Assembly (NCBI GenBank): GCA_030141605.1
Contig: JAQGDQ010000258.1
Coordinates: forward strand, 1-27,500
Direction of reading: 5' to 3'
Source of the DNA: Tubiluchus corallicola
Lineage: Eukaryota > Priapulida > Priapulimorpha > Priapulimorphida > Tubiluchidae
DNA: 27,500 nt
Position 1 is the first letter of the stretch. Each line of letters opens with the position of its first letter. Positions 1 to 8,633 of the stretch are shown here, piece by piece. The translations under genes were made by a program, and so were the position numbers. The notes below the pieces were generated by a model that was given only the letters and a program-made list of their open reading frames with translations, ran no database searches and was not told the DNA's origin.

Positions 1-290
1 GCAAGGTGTATGGAGATCCTGAGTTGCCCAGACAACAGGAACCCCCTCTCTTCCTCCCTGGTGTAGTCCAAAGGAAAGCGGAGCGATACGTTTGGCACCA
101 GGTTGCCTGCAGGAACTGCCGGAGTCAGTGAGCATGCTGCACTGGTCCGCCTTCGGGGCTCCACTCCTGATTTGGAAGGTTTACTCCTCTACACATGGCC
201 GTTGCGTCACTTGACCTCCTCCGCCCTCTAGCTGTTGGCTGCTTGTGCAGCTCCTCCGCCTAGTGTCGAGATACAGTGTGGGCATCCCGC
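1..290 (-). mobile_element. Probable body of the 5S-headed SINE
   Basis: This segment lies immediately 3' of the 5S-like part on the minus strand and is clearly richer in GC than the intron beyond 410. It has no open frame of note. It includes CTAGAGGGCGGAGGAGGTCA and a GGAGTGGAGCCCCGAAGGCG block. Its left end is cut by the window. SINE3-class elements have a 5S head joined to an unrelated body, so this layout fits, but I cannot match the body to a named family. Confidence 0.5.
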
Positions 291-410
291 AAGCCTACAG
301 CACCAGGTATTCTTAGGCGGTCACCCATCCAAGTACTAACCAGGCTCTATGTTGCTTAACTTCAGTGATCAGACAAGAACTAGTGTTTTCAACGTGATTT
401 GGCCGTAGTA
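291..410 (-). pseudogene. 5S rRNA-like sequence, probably the head of a 5S-derived SINE
   Basis: Read on the minus strand, about 119 nt align over their whole length with animal 5S rRNA as I know it: TACTACGGCCA at the 5' end, GATCACTGAAGTTAAGCAAC in the A-box region, GCCTGGTTAGTACTTGGATG and GGGTGACCGCC in the C-box region, and GGTGCTGTAGGCTT at the 3' end. Several differences from the usual form are C-to-T or G-to-A changes at CpG sites. No T-run terminator follows; the sequence continues into GCGGGATGCCC. This favours a 5S-headed SINE or decayed pseudogene over a working 5S gene. Confidence 0.8.
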
Positions 411-655
411 TATGTATTTAGAGGAGTGAATTTCATCTTCATAGCCCACAGACCATTATGCAATACTAGTCAACCACAACAAACCTCAGAAAAGACTTTC
501 CATAACAGATTACTGTAATAACTATGATAATGACGATGATTCGGCTGGCAACGACAAGTAGCCGACAATGGTGATGTGGTGACAATTGAGATGTTAATGG
601 TGTTCATGATGAGTTTGATGATGGTGGTGACTATAACAACGGCATTTTTACTTAC
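411..655. other. Intron after exon 20, no recognised feature
   Basis: Non-coding, with several GATGATGATG-like trinucleotide patches between 525 and 635. The plus strand contains no frame with homology that I recognise. The donor GTAAGT of exon 20 is at 650-655 on the minus strand. Confidence 0.5.
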
Positions 656-778
656 GTCATTTCTATCAAATTCCGGTGTTTCAAAGTCGACATAGTTAAT
701 TCTAAGTGTTACGTTGAGGTCAATGGACAGCTGGTCAGCTGGGTCACAGCGAACGCAATCGTACGCTTGTATAGGAAT
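656..778 (-). CDS. Cadherin exon 20: end of EC-i with degenerate linker
   Basis: 123 nt, 41 codons, phase 0 on both sides; acceptor CTTGCAG, donor GAC|GTAAGT; composite residues 913-953. IPIQAYDCVRCDPADQLSID is the A-x-D strand with a C-x-x-C pair inside a loop, then LNVTLRINYVDFETPEF. Where a DxNDNxP linker is expected there is DFETP (943-947), so the calcium-binding asparagines and aspartates are lost. Six residues of the next repeat follow. The rest of the gene lies beyond the left edge of the window. Confidence 0.92.
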
Positions 779-796
779 CTGCAAGTGAAGATAGAA

Positions 797-2158
797 GTTT
801 GTTCAAGATAATAGAGTGATAATACAGTAAATTAAAGTAAGTTTGTTCAAGATAACAGAGTGGTAATAAAGTATATCAAAGTAAGTTTGTTCAAGATAAC
901 AGAGTGATAATACAGTAAATCAAAGTAAGTTTGTTCAAAATAATAGAGTGATAATACAGTAAATCAAAGTAAGTTTGTTCAAGACAATAGAGTGATAATA
1001 CAGTAAATCAAAGTAAATTTGTTCAAGATAACAGAGTGATAATACAGTAAATCAAAGTAAGCTTGTTCAAGACAATAGAGTGATAATACAGTAAATCAAA
1101 GTAAATTTGTTCAAGATAACAGAGTGATAATACAGTAAATCAAAGTAAGCTTGTTCAAGATAACAGAGTGATAATACAGTAAATCAAAGTAAATTTGTTC
1201 AAGATAACAGAGTGATAATATAGTAAATCAAAGTAAGCTTGTTCAAGACAATAGAGTGATAATACAGTAAATCAAAGTAAATTTGTTCAAGATAACAGAG
1301 TGATAATACAGTAAATCAAAGTAAGCTTGTTCAAGATAACAGAGTGATAATATAGTAAATCAAAGTAAGTTTGTTCAAGATAACAGAGTGATAATATAGT
1401 AAATCAAAGTAAGTTTGTTCAAGATAACAGAGTGATAATACAGTAAATCGAAGTAAGTTTGTTCAAGATAACAGAGTGATAATACAGTAAATCAAAGTAA
1501 GTTTGTTCAAGATAACAGAGTGATAATACAGTAAATCAAAGTAAGTTTGTTCAAGATACCAGAGTGAAAATACAGTAAATCAAAGTAAGTTTGTTCAAGA
1601 TAACAGAGTGATAATATAGTAAATCAAAGTAAGCTTGTTCAAGATAACAGAGTGATAATATAGTAAATCAAAGTAAGTTTGTTCAAGATAACAGAGTGAT
1701 AATATAGTAAATCAAAGTAAGTTTGTTCAAGATAACAGAGTGATAATACAGTAAATCGAAGTAAGTTTGTTCAAGATAACAGAGTGATAATACAGTAAAT
1801 CAAAGTAAGTTTGTTCAAGATAACAGAGTGATAATACAGTAAATCAAAGTAAGTTTGTTCAAGATACCAGAGTGAAAATACAGTAAATCAAAGTAAGTTT
1901 GTTCAAGATAACAGAGTGATAATACAGTAAATCGAAGTAAATTTGTTTAAGATAAGAGAGTGATAATATAGTAAATCAAAGTAAGTTTGTTCAAGATAAC
2001 AGAGTGATAATACAGTAAATCGAAGTAAATTTGTTTAAGATAAGAGAGTGATAATACAGTAAATCAAAGTAAGTTTGTTCAAGATAACAGAGTGATAATA
2101 CAGTAAATCGAAGTAAATTTGTTTAAGATAAGAGAGTGATAATACAGTAAATCAAAGT
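797..2158. repeat. Minisatellite, 44-bp unit, about 31 copies
   Basis: The unit begins GTTTGTTCAAGATAACAGAG and ends CAGTAAATCAAAGTAA, 44 bp. Copies are very similar, with a few diagnostic variants: AAGCTTG for AAGTTTG, GATACCAGAGTGAAAA, and TTTAAGATAAGAGAG. The array lies in intron 19 and its edge is only about 18 nt from the acceptor of exon 20. On the gene strand most units contain no AG dinucleotide, so they do not compete as acceptors; only the AAGCTT variants do. Variants recur with 88-bp and 308-bp periods, showing duplication of blocks as well as single units. Confidence 0.97.
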
Positions 2159-2754
2159 CCTTAGCTAAGAAAACCAGGTGAGATATGAAACAGGCTTATT
2201 TTTTGAGACAGAAAAATCTTTTATCAAGTAGCTCATTATAGCTTTATCATCATGCAACCTCATAAGTTTTCTAGTTATGGTTTATTATATGATTAACTAA
2301 TTAAATTAATTAACTAATGAACTAATTGATTAACTAACTATCGGCACACAAACTGCTGATGTGCAGGGCACACAACAATTTCTTTAAAAGCAACCAACGA
2401 CTGTTTCAAGTCCTTTCATGAAAATCAAATAATTCTAGTTCAAAAATAGTAATATTTTATGAAAAAAGTAGTAAAAAAATTATTAATTTGTTTTTACCAA
2501 ACCAAAATGAGCTCTCAATGCATCTAACTGACAGGAAACTTTGCAATTTAAGATCCCAGACAATGTGTAGGACAGGTTATAATAACTATTTTTACTGCTA
2601 TTGAAATAAGTCACTCCTACAATTACAAACATTCTTGTAAGTTGTAGAAACTGTTGTAAAATTTTTTCATATGAAATTCTAAGACAAACGTTGATGCTCA
2701 AGTTTCCAGAAACTACGCTTACACACCACAAACACTTGCAAAAGTAAAACTTAC
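2159..2754. other. Intron 19 remainder, AT-rich, no gene seen
   Basis: AT-rich sequence with a short ATTAACTAA-type internal repeat near 2290-2340. Open frames here are short and one runs into exon 19 from the intron side. I see no element or coding homology. Confidence 0.5.
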
Positions 2755-2940
2755 ATAATAATAAATTTCAGTCAGCGGTGCTTTCACTACTACATCATAT
2801 TCGTTGCCCGCGCCAGGTTGGAGATTAAAGTAGTCATTACTACCGCTCGCAAATCTGTAACCGACTTCCGCATTAATTCCATGATCAATGTCATCTATAG
2901 CTAAAACCTGAAAAGCCGTCTCTCCGATTCCCAAATTGTC
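2755..2940 (-). CDS. Cadherin exon 19: body of EC-i
   Basis: 186 nt, 62 codons, phase 0 on both sides; acceptor CTTGCAG, donor TAT|GTAAGT; composite residues 851-912. DNLGIGETAFQVLAIDDIDH gives the 'h-G-x-x-h-x-V-x-A-x-D-x-D' block with DDID at the DxD site, and GINAEVGYRF is the next strand. NDYFNLQPGAGNEYDVVVK is the centre, then APLTEIYYY is where L-D-R/Y-E would be; only the glutamate is left. The open frame continues past the donor, but GTAAGT and the match to exon 20 fix the end at 2755. Confidence 0.94.
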
Positions 2941-3559
2941 CTGCAAGATAAAATGTTTTATAGTAATTAACTACATCACTATTCTGTATTTTGTGTAATA
3001 CGTCTTGCGCTATGTAAACAGAGTGGAGAAAGTACTAATATTATAATACGTACATTGTAATTACACATACACATATATTACATTATATATTATCAGAGTT
3101 TCGTTGCACGCCAGTTGCTGCAGGTCGGAGGTTTAGTGCAGCACAGCAACGTGTCTTAGCTGTAACCATCACGTGACATGCGGGTAAAGCAAAGCCGTCT
3201 GCCGCATCAGTTCAATAACTTCGGTTGTTTTATGTGAGCTTTACTTAACTATGCAGTAGTCTGTGCATAGAGTGATTTGATAGCAGGATCTTGGTTGAGA
3301 ACAAGAAAAAATGAACTAGATAAAGTTCAAGCTAGCTGTTAAAACTGTTGCTATTACAATAGCATGTGCTATGAGGCTTTGTCAAGTGTACACAAATACG
3401 TTGTCAGGGACAGTTAACCTTTGACCTTTTCATGATCGTCATTAATTGCTGGATCTCTGGAAATGCTTATTAGCCATGTATAAAGTGGATTTACCAACTG
3501 AAGTAGAGAGTCTTCAAGATTAAAGATATATCTTTCAATACACTTGCATTTCGGCCGGA
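2941..3559. other. Intron 18, first part, no recognised feature
   Basis: Non-coding, AT-rich with a GC-richer patch around 3105-3190 containing TCACGTGA, an E-box core. No tandem repeat or terminal inverted repeats found by eye. Confidence 0.45.
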
Positions 3560-3870
3560 CTGCCGGACCTCAGTATTACGGATATTGGAAAACTCGGACA
3601 AAATCTGGTTCGCTAAGAAGTCCGGCATACTACTGACGCAATCCGTTATTTCGCAAGCTGACCGCTAGTTGGTAGGCCATCACTTTGCTTACATCCAAAG
3701 AGCGCGTAACGACACGCGTGAAATTTGTATGTCAGCATGTTTAGTGGTTTAATTGGCGTGTGTAAGTGGTTTAGAGTCAATTATTCGAAGTTATTTTAGT
3801 CCGTTGCTGACAATTTTTATATAGTTCTGCATAGGAGCGGCCTGCAGTAGACATTTTTGAGATAATTAGG
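3560..3870 (+). mobile_element. Unclassified interspersed repeat, family A, copy 1
   Basis: Blocks here recur in reverse complement at 12570-12860. CTGACCGCTAGTTGG at 3658-3672 pairs with CCAACTAGCGGTCAG near 12740. TGCATAGGAGCGGCC near 3830 pairs with GGCCGCTCCTATGCA near 12605. ATTTTTGAGATAATTA near 3852 pairs with TAATTGTCTCAAAAAT near 12575. The order of blocks is the same in both, with point differences and small gaps. No coding capacity is apparent, so a non-autonomous element is likely. Ends are approximate. Confidence 0.6.
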
Positions 3871-4211
3871 CAACTGATTCTACATTACTTCACATACCGT
3901 GAGTCTAATACATGGCACCTACTATATTAGCTTTGGATCGGCAGTCGGCAAATTTGGACCCCCGACGTCTCCCCACTTTTGTCCCTCCAAACTAAATTAC
4001 ATAGTTCATTAAAGCTGTTAAAGCTTTGATATAAATAATCCCATCTTTTGCTAAAGAAGAAAGCTACTTATGAACAAACAACTTTATGAACAAGACACTA
4101 TGTTAAGAGAAAACATTAAAACCTTGGAGGTGCCTGTATCAGATGCAGTCTGTTTTGTAAATCCAATTATAAATAAATAAAGTTTAAACTAAGCATCAAA
4201 ACAAAACATAC
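3871..4211. other. Intron 18 remainder next to exon 18
   Basis: No gene seen. A short C-rich patch near 3958-3990 may belong to the family A element, but the match to the second copy is too weak to claim. Confidence 0.4.
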
Positions 4212-4327
4212 GATATGTTCTCTGACTATTCCATCAGGCGTTGGAGGAGCTACCCATTTTGGGTCGTTGAGATTAACATCTTGAACGTCAAATATGATGG
4301 TGACATTTGACGACAGCTGAGGATGAC
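4212..4327 (-). CDS. Cadherin exon 18: end of EC-h, linker DVNLNDP, start of EC-i
   Basis: 116 nt, acceptor GATCACAG, donor ATC|GTATGT, entering in phase 1 and leaving in phase 0; composite residues 812-850. GHPQLSSNVTIIFDVQDVN finishes EC-h. The linker at 828-834 is DVNLNDP, where the second D is replaced by L. EC-i starts KWVAPPTPDGIVREHI; the glutamate of REH probably fills the N-terminal ligand position. NVT is a possible N-glycosylation site. The exon is short and was located by phase and by the G-H-P-Q-L continuation of exon 17 (AHDHG + HPQL). Confidence 0.92.
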
Positions 4328-5025
4328 CTGTGATCAAATAAAAATGAAGTTCAGTTATGCTAAACTACATCAATCCTGGTACTGATGCAAAACAAGGCAT
4401 CATTGATAAATCTTTAGAGCTGATGTCAACATAGCACAATCTATTATCTTTCTTCCTACCATTTCCACTAACACATCCTTCTACCCTTCCTGTGTGATCT
4501 AAATTTTCTCCCAGTTCGTTTTTTTGTTCACTCATCCATTCTTTTTTATCAGGTTCACATGACAGTGGGCTTATACAAGCCTTTGCTTCTCTAGCACACT
4601 GCAGTACAATTATTCTTTTATGATAACGATAGTGTATGAAACATAATAATTTAATACAGTAGATGTAATAATTTTGATGTCACCGTGTGCTTAATGTCAT
4701 TATATTGTACTGAATGTGATAATAATAATAAATAAAAAATAAATAAAAAATACTGCGCTAATAACTGCACATCTGCCAAATAGCATCAGATGTTCTATAA
4801 AAACAAATTTGCTTGTACCTCCAGTCTTGCTATTACTTTATATTTATAATTTCATTTTGCTACAGTTAGACCACACTAAACGACTGACAAGATTTCCCAT
4901 GTTGACAAACATTTTTCCACTCCAAATTTTTCCATTTTGTTCAGTACAAGCTTGCTGTTGAGATCTTGTGTTTTTGCAAACTGTAAACAGTTCATATCCA
5001 GCACTAAATGTCGGACTAATTACCC
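4328..5025. other. Intron 17, part 3' of the 75-bp array on the gene strand
   Basis: AT-rich and non-coding. The stretch 4705-4750 is built from AATA and AAAT repeats (TGATAATAATAATAAATAAA), resembling the tail of a retroposed sequence, but no recognisable body precedes it. Confidence 0.4.
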
Positions 5026-6477
5026 AGCATTGAACCTTGTCTTACACCATTGCAGAGAGAAAATGCCAAGTCAGTTTAAACAAATAAATAAACTGGACTC
5101 AGCATTGAACCTTGTCTTACACCATTGCAGAGAGAAAATGCCAAGTCAGTTTAAACAAATAAATAAACTGGACTCAGCATTGAACCTTGTCTTACACCAT
5201 TGCAGAGAGAAAATGCTAAGTCAGTTTAAACAAATAAATAAACTGGACTCAGCATTGAACCTTGTCTTACACCATTGCAGAGAGAAAATGCCAAGTCAGT
5301 TTAAACAAATAAATAAACTGCACACAGCATTGAACCTTGTCTCACACCATTGCAGAGAGAAAATGCTAAGTCAGTTTAAACAAATAAATAAACTGGACTC
5401 AGCATTGAACCTTGTCTTACACCATTGCAGAGAGAAAATGCCAAGTCAGTTTAAACAAATAAATAAACTGGACTCAGCACTGAACCTTGTCTCACACCAT
5501 TGCAGAGAGAAAATGCTAAGTCAGTTTAAACAAATTAATAACTGCACACAGCATTGAACCTTGTCTCACACCATTGCAGAGAGAAAATGCCAAGTCAGTT
5601 TAAACAAATAAATAAACTGGATTCAGCACTGAACCTTGTCTCACACCATTGCAGAGAGAAAATGCTAAGTCAGTTTAAACAAATTAATAACTGCACACAG
5701 CATTGAACCTTGTCTCACACCATTGCAGAGAGAAAATGCTAAGTCAGTTTAAACAAATAAATAAACTGGACTCAGCACTGAACCTTGTCTCACACCATTG
5801 CAGAGAGAAAATGCTAAGTCAGTTTAAACAAATTAATAACTGCACACAGCATTGAACCTTGTCTCACACCATTGTTTAAACAAATAAATAAACTGGACTC
5901 AGCACTGAGCCCTGTTTTACATCCAGTTGCAGGTAGAAATGCTTTATGACTTTCCCAGTTCAAGCAAATAAAGTAAACTGGACTCAGCATCGAACCTTGT
6001 CTCACACCATTGCAGAGAGAAAATGCCAAGTCAGTTTAAACAAATAAATAAACTGGACTCAGCACTGAACCTTGTCTCACACCATTGCAGAGAGAAAATG
6101 CTAAGTCAGTTTAAACAAATTAATAACTGCACACAGCATTGAACCTTGTCTCACACCATTGTTTAAACAAATAAATAAACTGGACTCAGCACTGAGCCCT
6201 GTTTTACATCCAGTTGCAGGTAGAAATGCTTTATGACTTTCCCAGTTCAAGCAAATAAAGTAAACTGGACTCAGCATCGAACCTTGTCTCACACCATTGC
6301 AGAGAGAAAATGCCAAGTCAGTTTAAACAAACAAATAAATTGGGCTCAGCATTGAATCTTGTCTCACACCATTGCAGAGAGAAAATGCTAAGTCAGTTTA
6401 AACAAACAAATAAAGTAAACTGGACTCAGCATTGAATCTTGTTTCACACCGTTGCAGAGAGAAAATGTTTTCTGACT
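5026..6477 (-). repeat. Minisatellite, 75-bp unit, about 19 copies, derived from a reverse-transcriptase fragment
   Basis: The plus-strand unit starts AGCATTGAACCTTGTCTCAC and contains CATTGCAGAGAGAAAATGC and AAACAAATAAATAAACTGGA. On the minus strand, the gene strand, it reads AFSLCNGVRQGSMLSPVYLF, which fits the NGVRQGxxLSPxLF segment of non-LTR retrotransposon reverse transcriptase. A divergent unit (about 5899-5960 and again 287 bp later) reads FYLQLDVKQGSVLSPVYLF in its own frame. A 287-bp block at about 5790-6030 is repeated almost perfectly at 6077-6317. The array edge is about 12 nt from the donor of exon 17. Confidence 0.93.
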
Positions 6478-6480
6478 TAC

Positions 6481-6603
6481 CATGATCATGAGCCACAACG
6501 ACGATTGTATAGACTCCGTACAAGCCCACTAGCGACTGAGTTGTCCATATCTGGCCCGTTCTTGTCGTATCCCAGGGTCCAACTGTTTCAACTCTGAAAT
6601 ACT
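6481..6603 (-). CDS. Cadherin exon 17: divergent centre of EC-h
   Basis: 123 nt, acceptor TATTGCAG, donor ATG|GTAAGT, phase 1 on both sides; composite residues 771-812. EYFRVETVGPWDTTRTGQIW replaces the usual centre turn, and TTQSLVGLYGVYTIVVVAHD follows directly. The LDRE motif is absent: S-L-V-G-L-Y-G is at its place, without acidic residues. The last part, YTIVVVAHDHG, is a normal A-x-D-x-G strand. The exon is bounded by good splice sites and keeps phase with both neighbours, so the divergence is not a mistaken boundary. The 75-bp array begins about 12 nt beyond its donor. Confidence 0.92.
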
Positions 6604-7443
6604 CTGCAATAACAAATGCAAGATTTAGCGAGAAAAATAAAAATATAACAAATTATCAGAAAATGTTTACCGTCTCAGAATTAAACACAGTCCTTGAATC
6701 GTAAAACACTTTAAAGCAGAGGTTGCAACCTACAGCATAAATGTAACATCACACTTGCTCTGTCTATAATACTTTATTTTGATATCCCGAATACATATCT
6801 GATTTATGAAATGATAATAATGGAAATTGTTAACGGACATTTGTACAGGTTAATACTCACTTTGTTTCAACACATTTGTATTTCAAGACATTTCAGCTAA
6901 ACATGTTGCTCATTTTAATTTACTGTCTAAAATACACATTTTGTTGCCTTTAAAAGTTAGCAGTTGTTTCTTATATTTGAATAATTAGCTTAGAAAGTTA
7001 ATTAATGGCAACTGAACACAGCTATTGCTTAAGTCAGAAACTAACCAAAGTTTGTGTAATAACAGGCATCTTCCCTTGCACATCAAGCGCGTCTGCAGAA
7101 GTTTTACAGTACTGCTTAAGCGCATGATGTCACGAAAAATGTCCTCTACGTCATATGACGTCAGAAACTAACACTGCAGTTGATGATAATGGTTATCACG
7201 GTACCGCCTTCTATTTGTCGGCCACGTGCACGTGACAAAAAAGGCGCCGCTGCCAATCTTAGTAGATTCACTGAGCCGTGCATAACTTTGAACGTTCAAC
7301 AAAATTTGAATATCCGAGGTAATTATTATTTAATCTAAGCTTTGATTTAAAATAAGCTGTTGTAGTTTTCAACATTTTAGAGGATTCATGTTCCCCTTCT
7401 TACGAGCTCTAAACATTGATCTAAGTCACTCTATCTGACTTTT
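6604..7443. other. Intron 16, first part; cluster of CRE and E-box-like motifs
   Basis: No gene. From about 7105 to 7255 there is a GC-richer patch with TGATGTCACG, CTACGTCATATGACGTCAG (two CRE-type sites in one palindrome) and CCACGTGCACGTGAC (two overlapping E-boxes). These are motif matches only; their use is unproven. Confidence 0.35.
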
Positions 7444-7543
7444 TGTAAATTCGTCAGTTTTGCTAGTATGTAAATTTGTCAGTTTTGCTAGTATGGAAAT
7501 TCGTCAGTTTTGCTAGAATGTAAATCCGTCAGTTTTGCTAGTT
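7444..7543 (+). repeat. Short tandem repeat, 25-bp unit, 4 copies
   Basis: Four adjacent copies of TGTAAATTCGTCAGTTTTGC plus five further bases, with one or two changes each (TTCG, TTTG, TTCG, TCCG at the same spot). It lies in intron 16. Confidence 0.9.
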
Positions 7544-7773
7544 ACGAGTTGTTCCAACATGGCGAGATCCTTTTTTTTTGAAAATTCTTTCATGCTGATT
7601 ATATCTGTACAGGAGAAGTGTATAAATGTTTGTTTGACTAAATACAGCGCTTACAAACAATTACTAATGATTTTGTCTAAGAATTGTTTTTGCTGTCGTC
7701 GAGTAACATCGAGTAAAGGCCATAGTTATCTCTTAATCCAAAAAAGACATGTCAGAACAAGTAACTAACCTAC

Positions 7774-7966
7774 CTGTACCGTTTCCGGAATCTTCATCCA
7801 AGTAGTACGATACGATGCTGTTGTTTGTGTTCGGATCATCAGCATCATTTGCTCTCACCGTCACCAGCAGTAGATCTTTGTCAGTTGTTTCCAGAATCTC
7901 GTACGGATTTTGTACCGGCTCAAAGATGGGAGGATTGTCATTGACGTCCAGCAATAAAACCCGAAT
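7774..7966 (-). CDS. Cadherin exon 16: linker DVNDNPP, first half of EC-h
   Basis: 193 nt, acceptor TGCTTAAG, donor CAG|GTAGGT, entering in phase 0 and leaving in phase 1; composite residues 707-771. IRVLLLDVNDNPPIFEPVQ contains the fully canonical linker (713-719). EC-h opens with YEILETTDKDLLLVTVRAND and ADDPNTNNSIVSYYL, providing the ligand glutamate and an N-D-A-D-D site. It ends DEDSGNGT. This is the clearest cadherin segment in the window. An overlapping plus-strand open frame of 67 codons is only its shadow. Confidence 0.97.
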
Positions 7967-8516
7967 CTTAAGCAAAATATACAATTATAGTGAAGCCATG
8001 TTAAGCCATGAAAATTAAAAAATTGATCCTTTCCACTTTTTCAAAGGCAAGGCGTATTCACACAGTACCAGTAGAGACATCTATTGGTGAATATTTTTTC
8101 TATTACATGTGAAAACAAATTTGTAGCTATACAAGTTAAGAAACTTTAACCTTTTCCACCAGAATTCCTGCATTCTGTATTTTCTTTCAGTAACTTGTTT
8201 AATTTCTCTGCTTTCAAAGTCTAAAAACGATTTTTTTACTATAATCAGATCAGGCCATTTTTGATGACTGAATCTTCTGTTCAAAAAAAAAACTTTTTTT
8301 GTCTGTTTTAAAGTCTGGAACTCACTTTTTCCGGAAGAACATCAGGTGAAAAATCAAGCGGAGTTTGCGGTTGTTTTACGTCATTGAAAAGTCGAAATAA
8401 AGCAAATAACTTTTGTGTTACGGGTCTTAATATTTTGCTTGTGTAAAATCCACTGCTATAGACTAAAACTAAAGACAAAACATGCCATATAAAACAATTA
8501 GAAAAGCTATAGTTAC
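7967..8516. other. Intron 15, no recognised feature
   Basis: About 550 nt of AT-rich sequence with several T- or A-runs near 8225-8300. No repeat, element end or coding homology seen. Confidence 0.5.
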
Positions 8517-8633
8517 CGTCGTGTAAGCGGAGTTGCTACCAAACGGCTGCTTGTAGTTGTCTCTCACTTGAATGAACAACTCGTATCTGTCTCTAGTCTC
8601 TCTGTCTAGTTCTCCGTTCACAAGCAAGTTACC
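8517..8633 (-). CDS. Cadherin exon 15: LDRE segment of EC-g; its acceptor is amplified in the adjoining array
   Basis: 117 nt, 39 codons, phase 0 on both sides; acceptor CCACTCAG|GGTAAC, donor ACG|GTAACT; composite residues 668-706. It encodes NLLVNGELDRETRDRYELF, the best LDRE motif in the window, and IQVRDNYKQPFGSNSAYTT. The first 12 exon bases (GGTAACTTGCTT) and about 28 bases of intron before them form the 40-bp unit that is tandemly repeated upstream. The acceptor at 8633 is chosen because only it preserves the frame: entering at any upstream copy gives a stop at the fifteenth codon. Confidence 0.94.

Noticed and set aside
291-410. Functional 5S rRNA gene
   Set aside because: Several changes at conserved places and no T-run terminator after the 3' end; it continues into a SINE-like body.
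4937-5557. 206-codon plus-strand open frame
   Set aside because: Repeats of the 75-bp unit translated on the strand opposite to the RT-like frame; no independent support.
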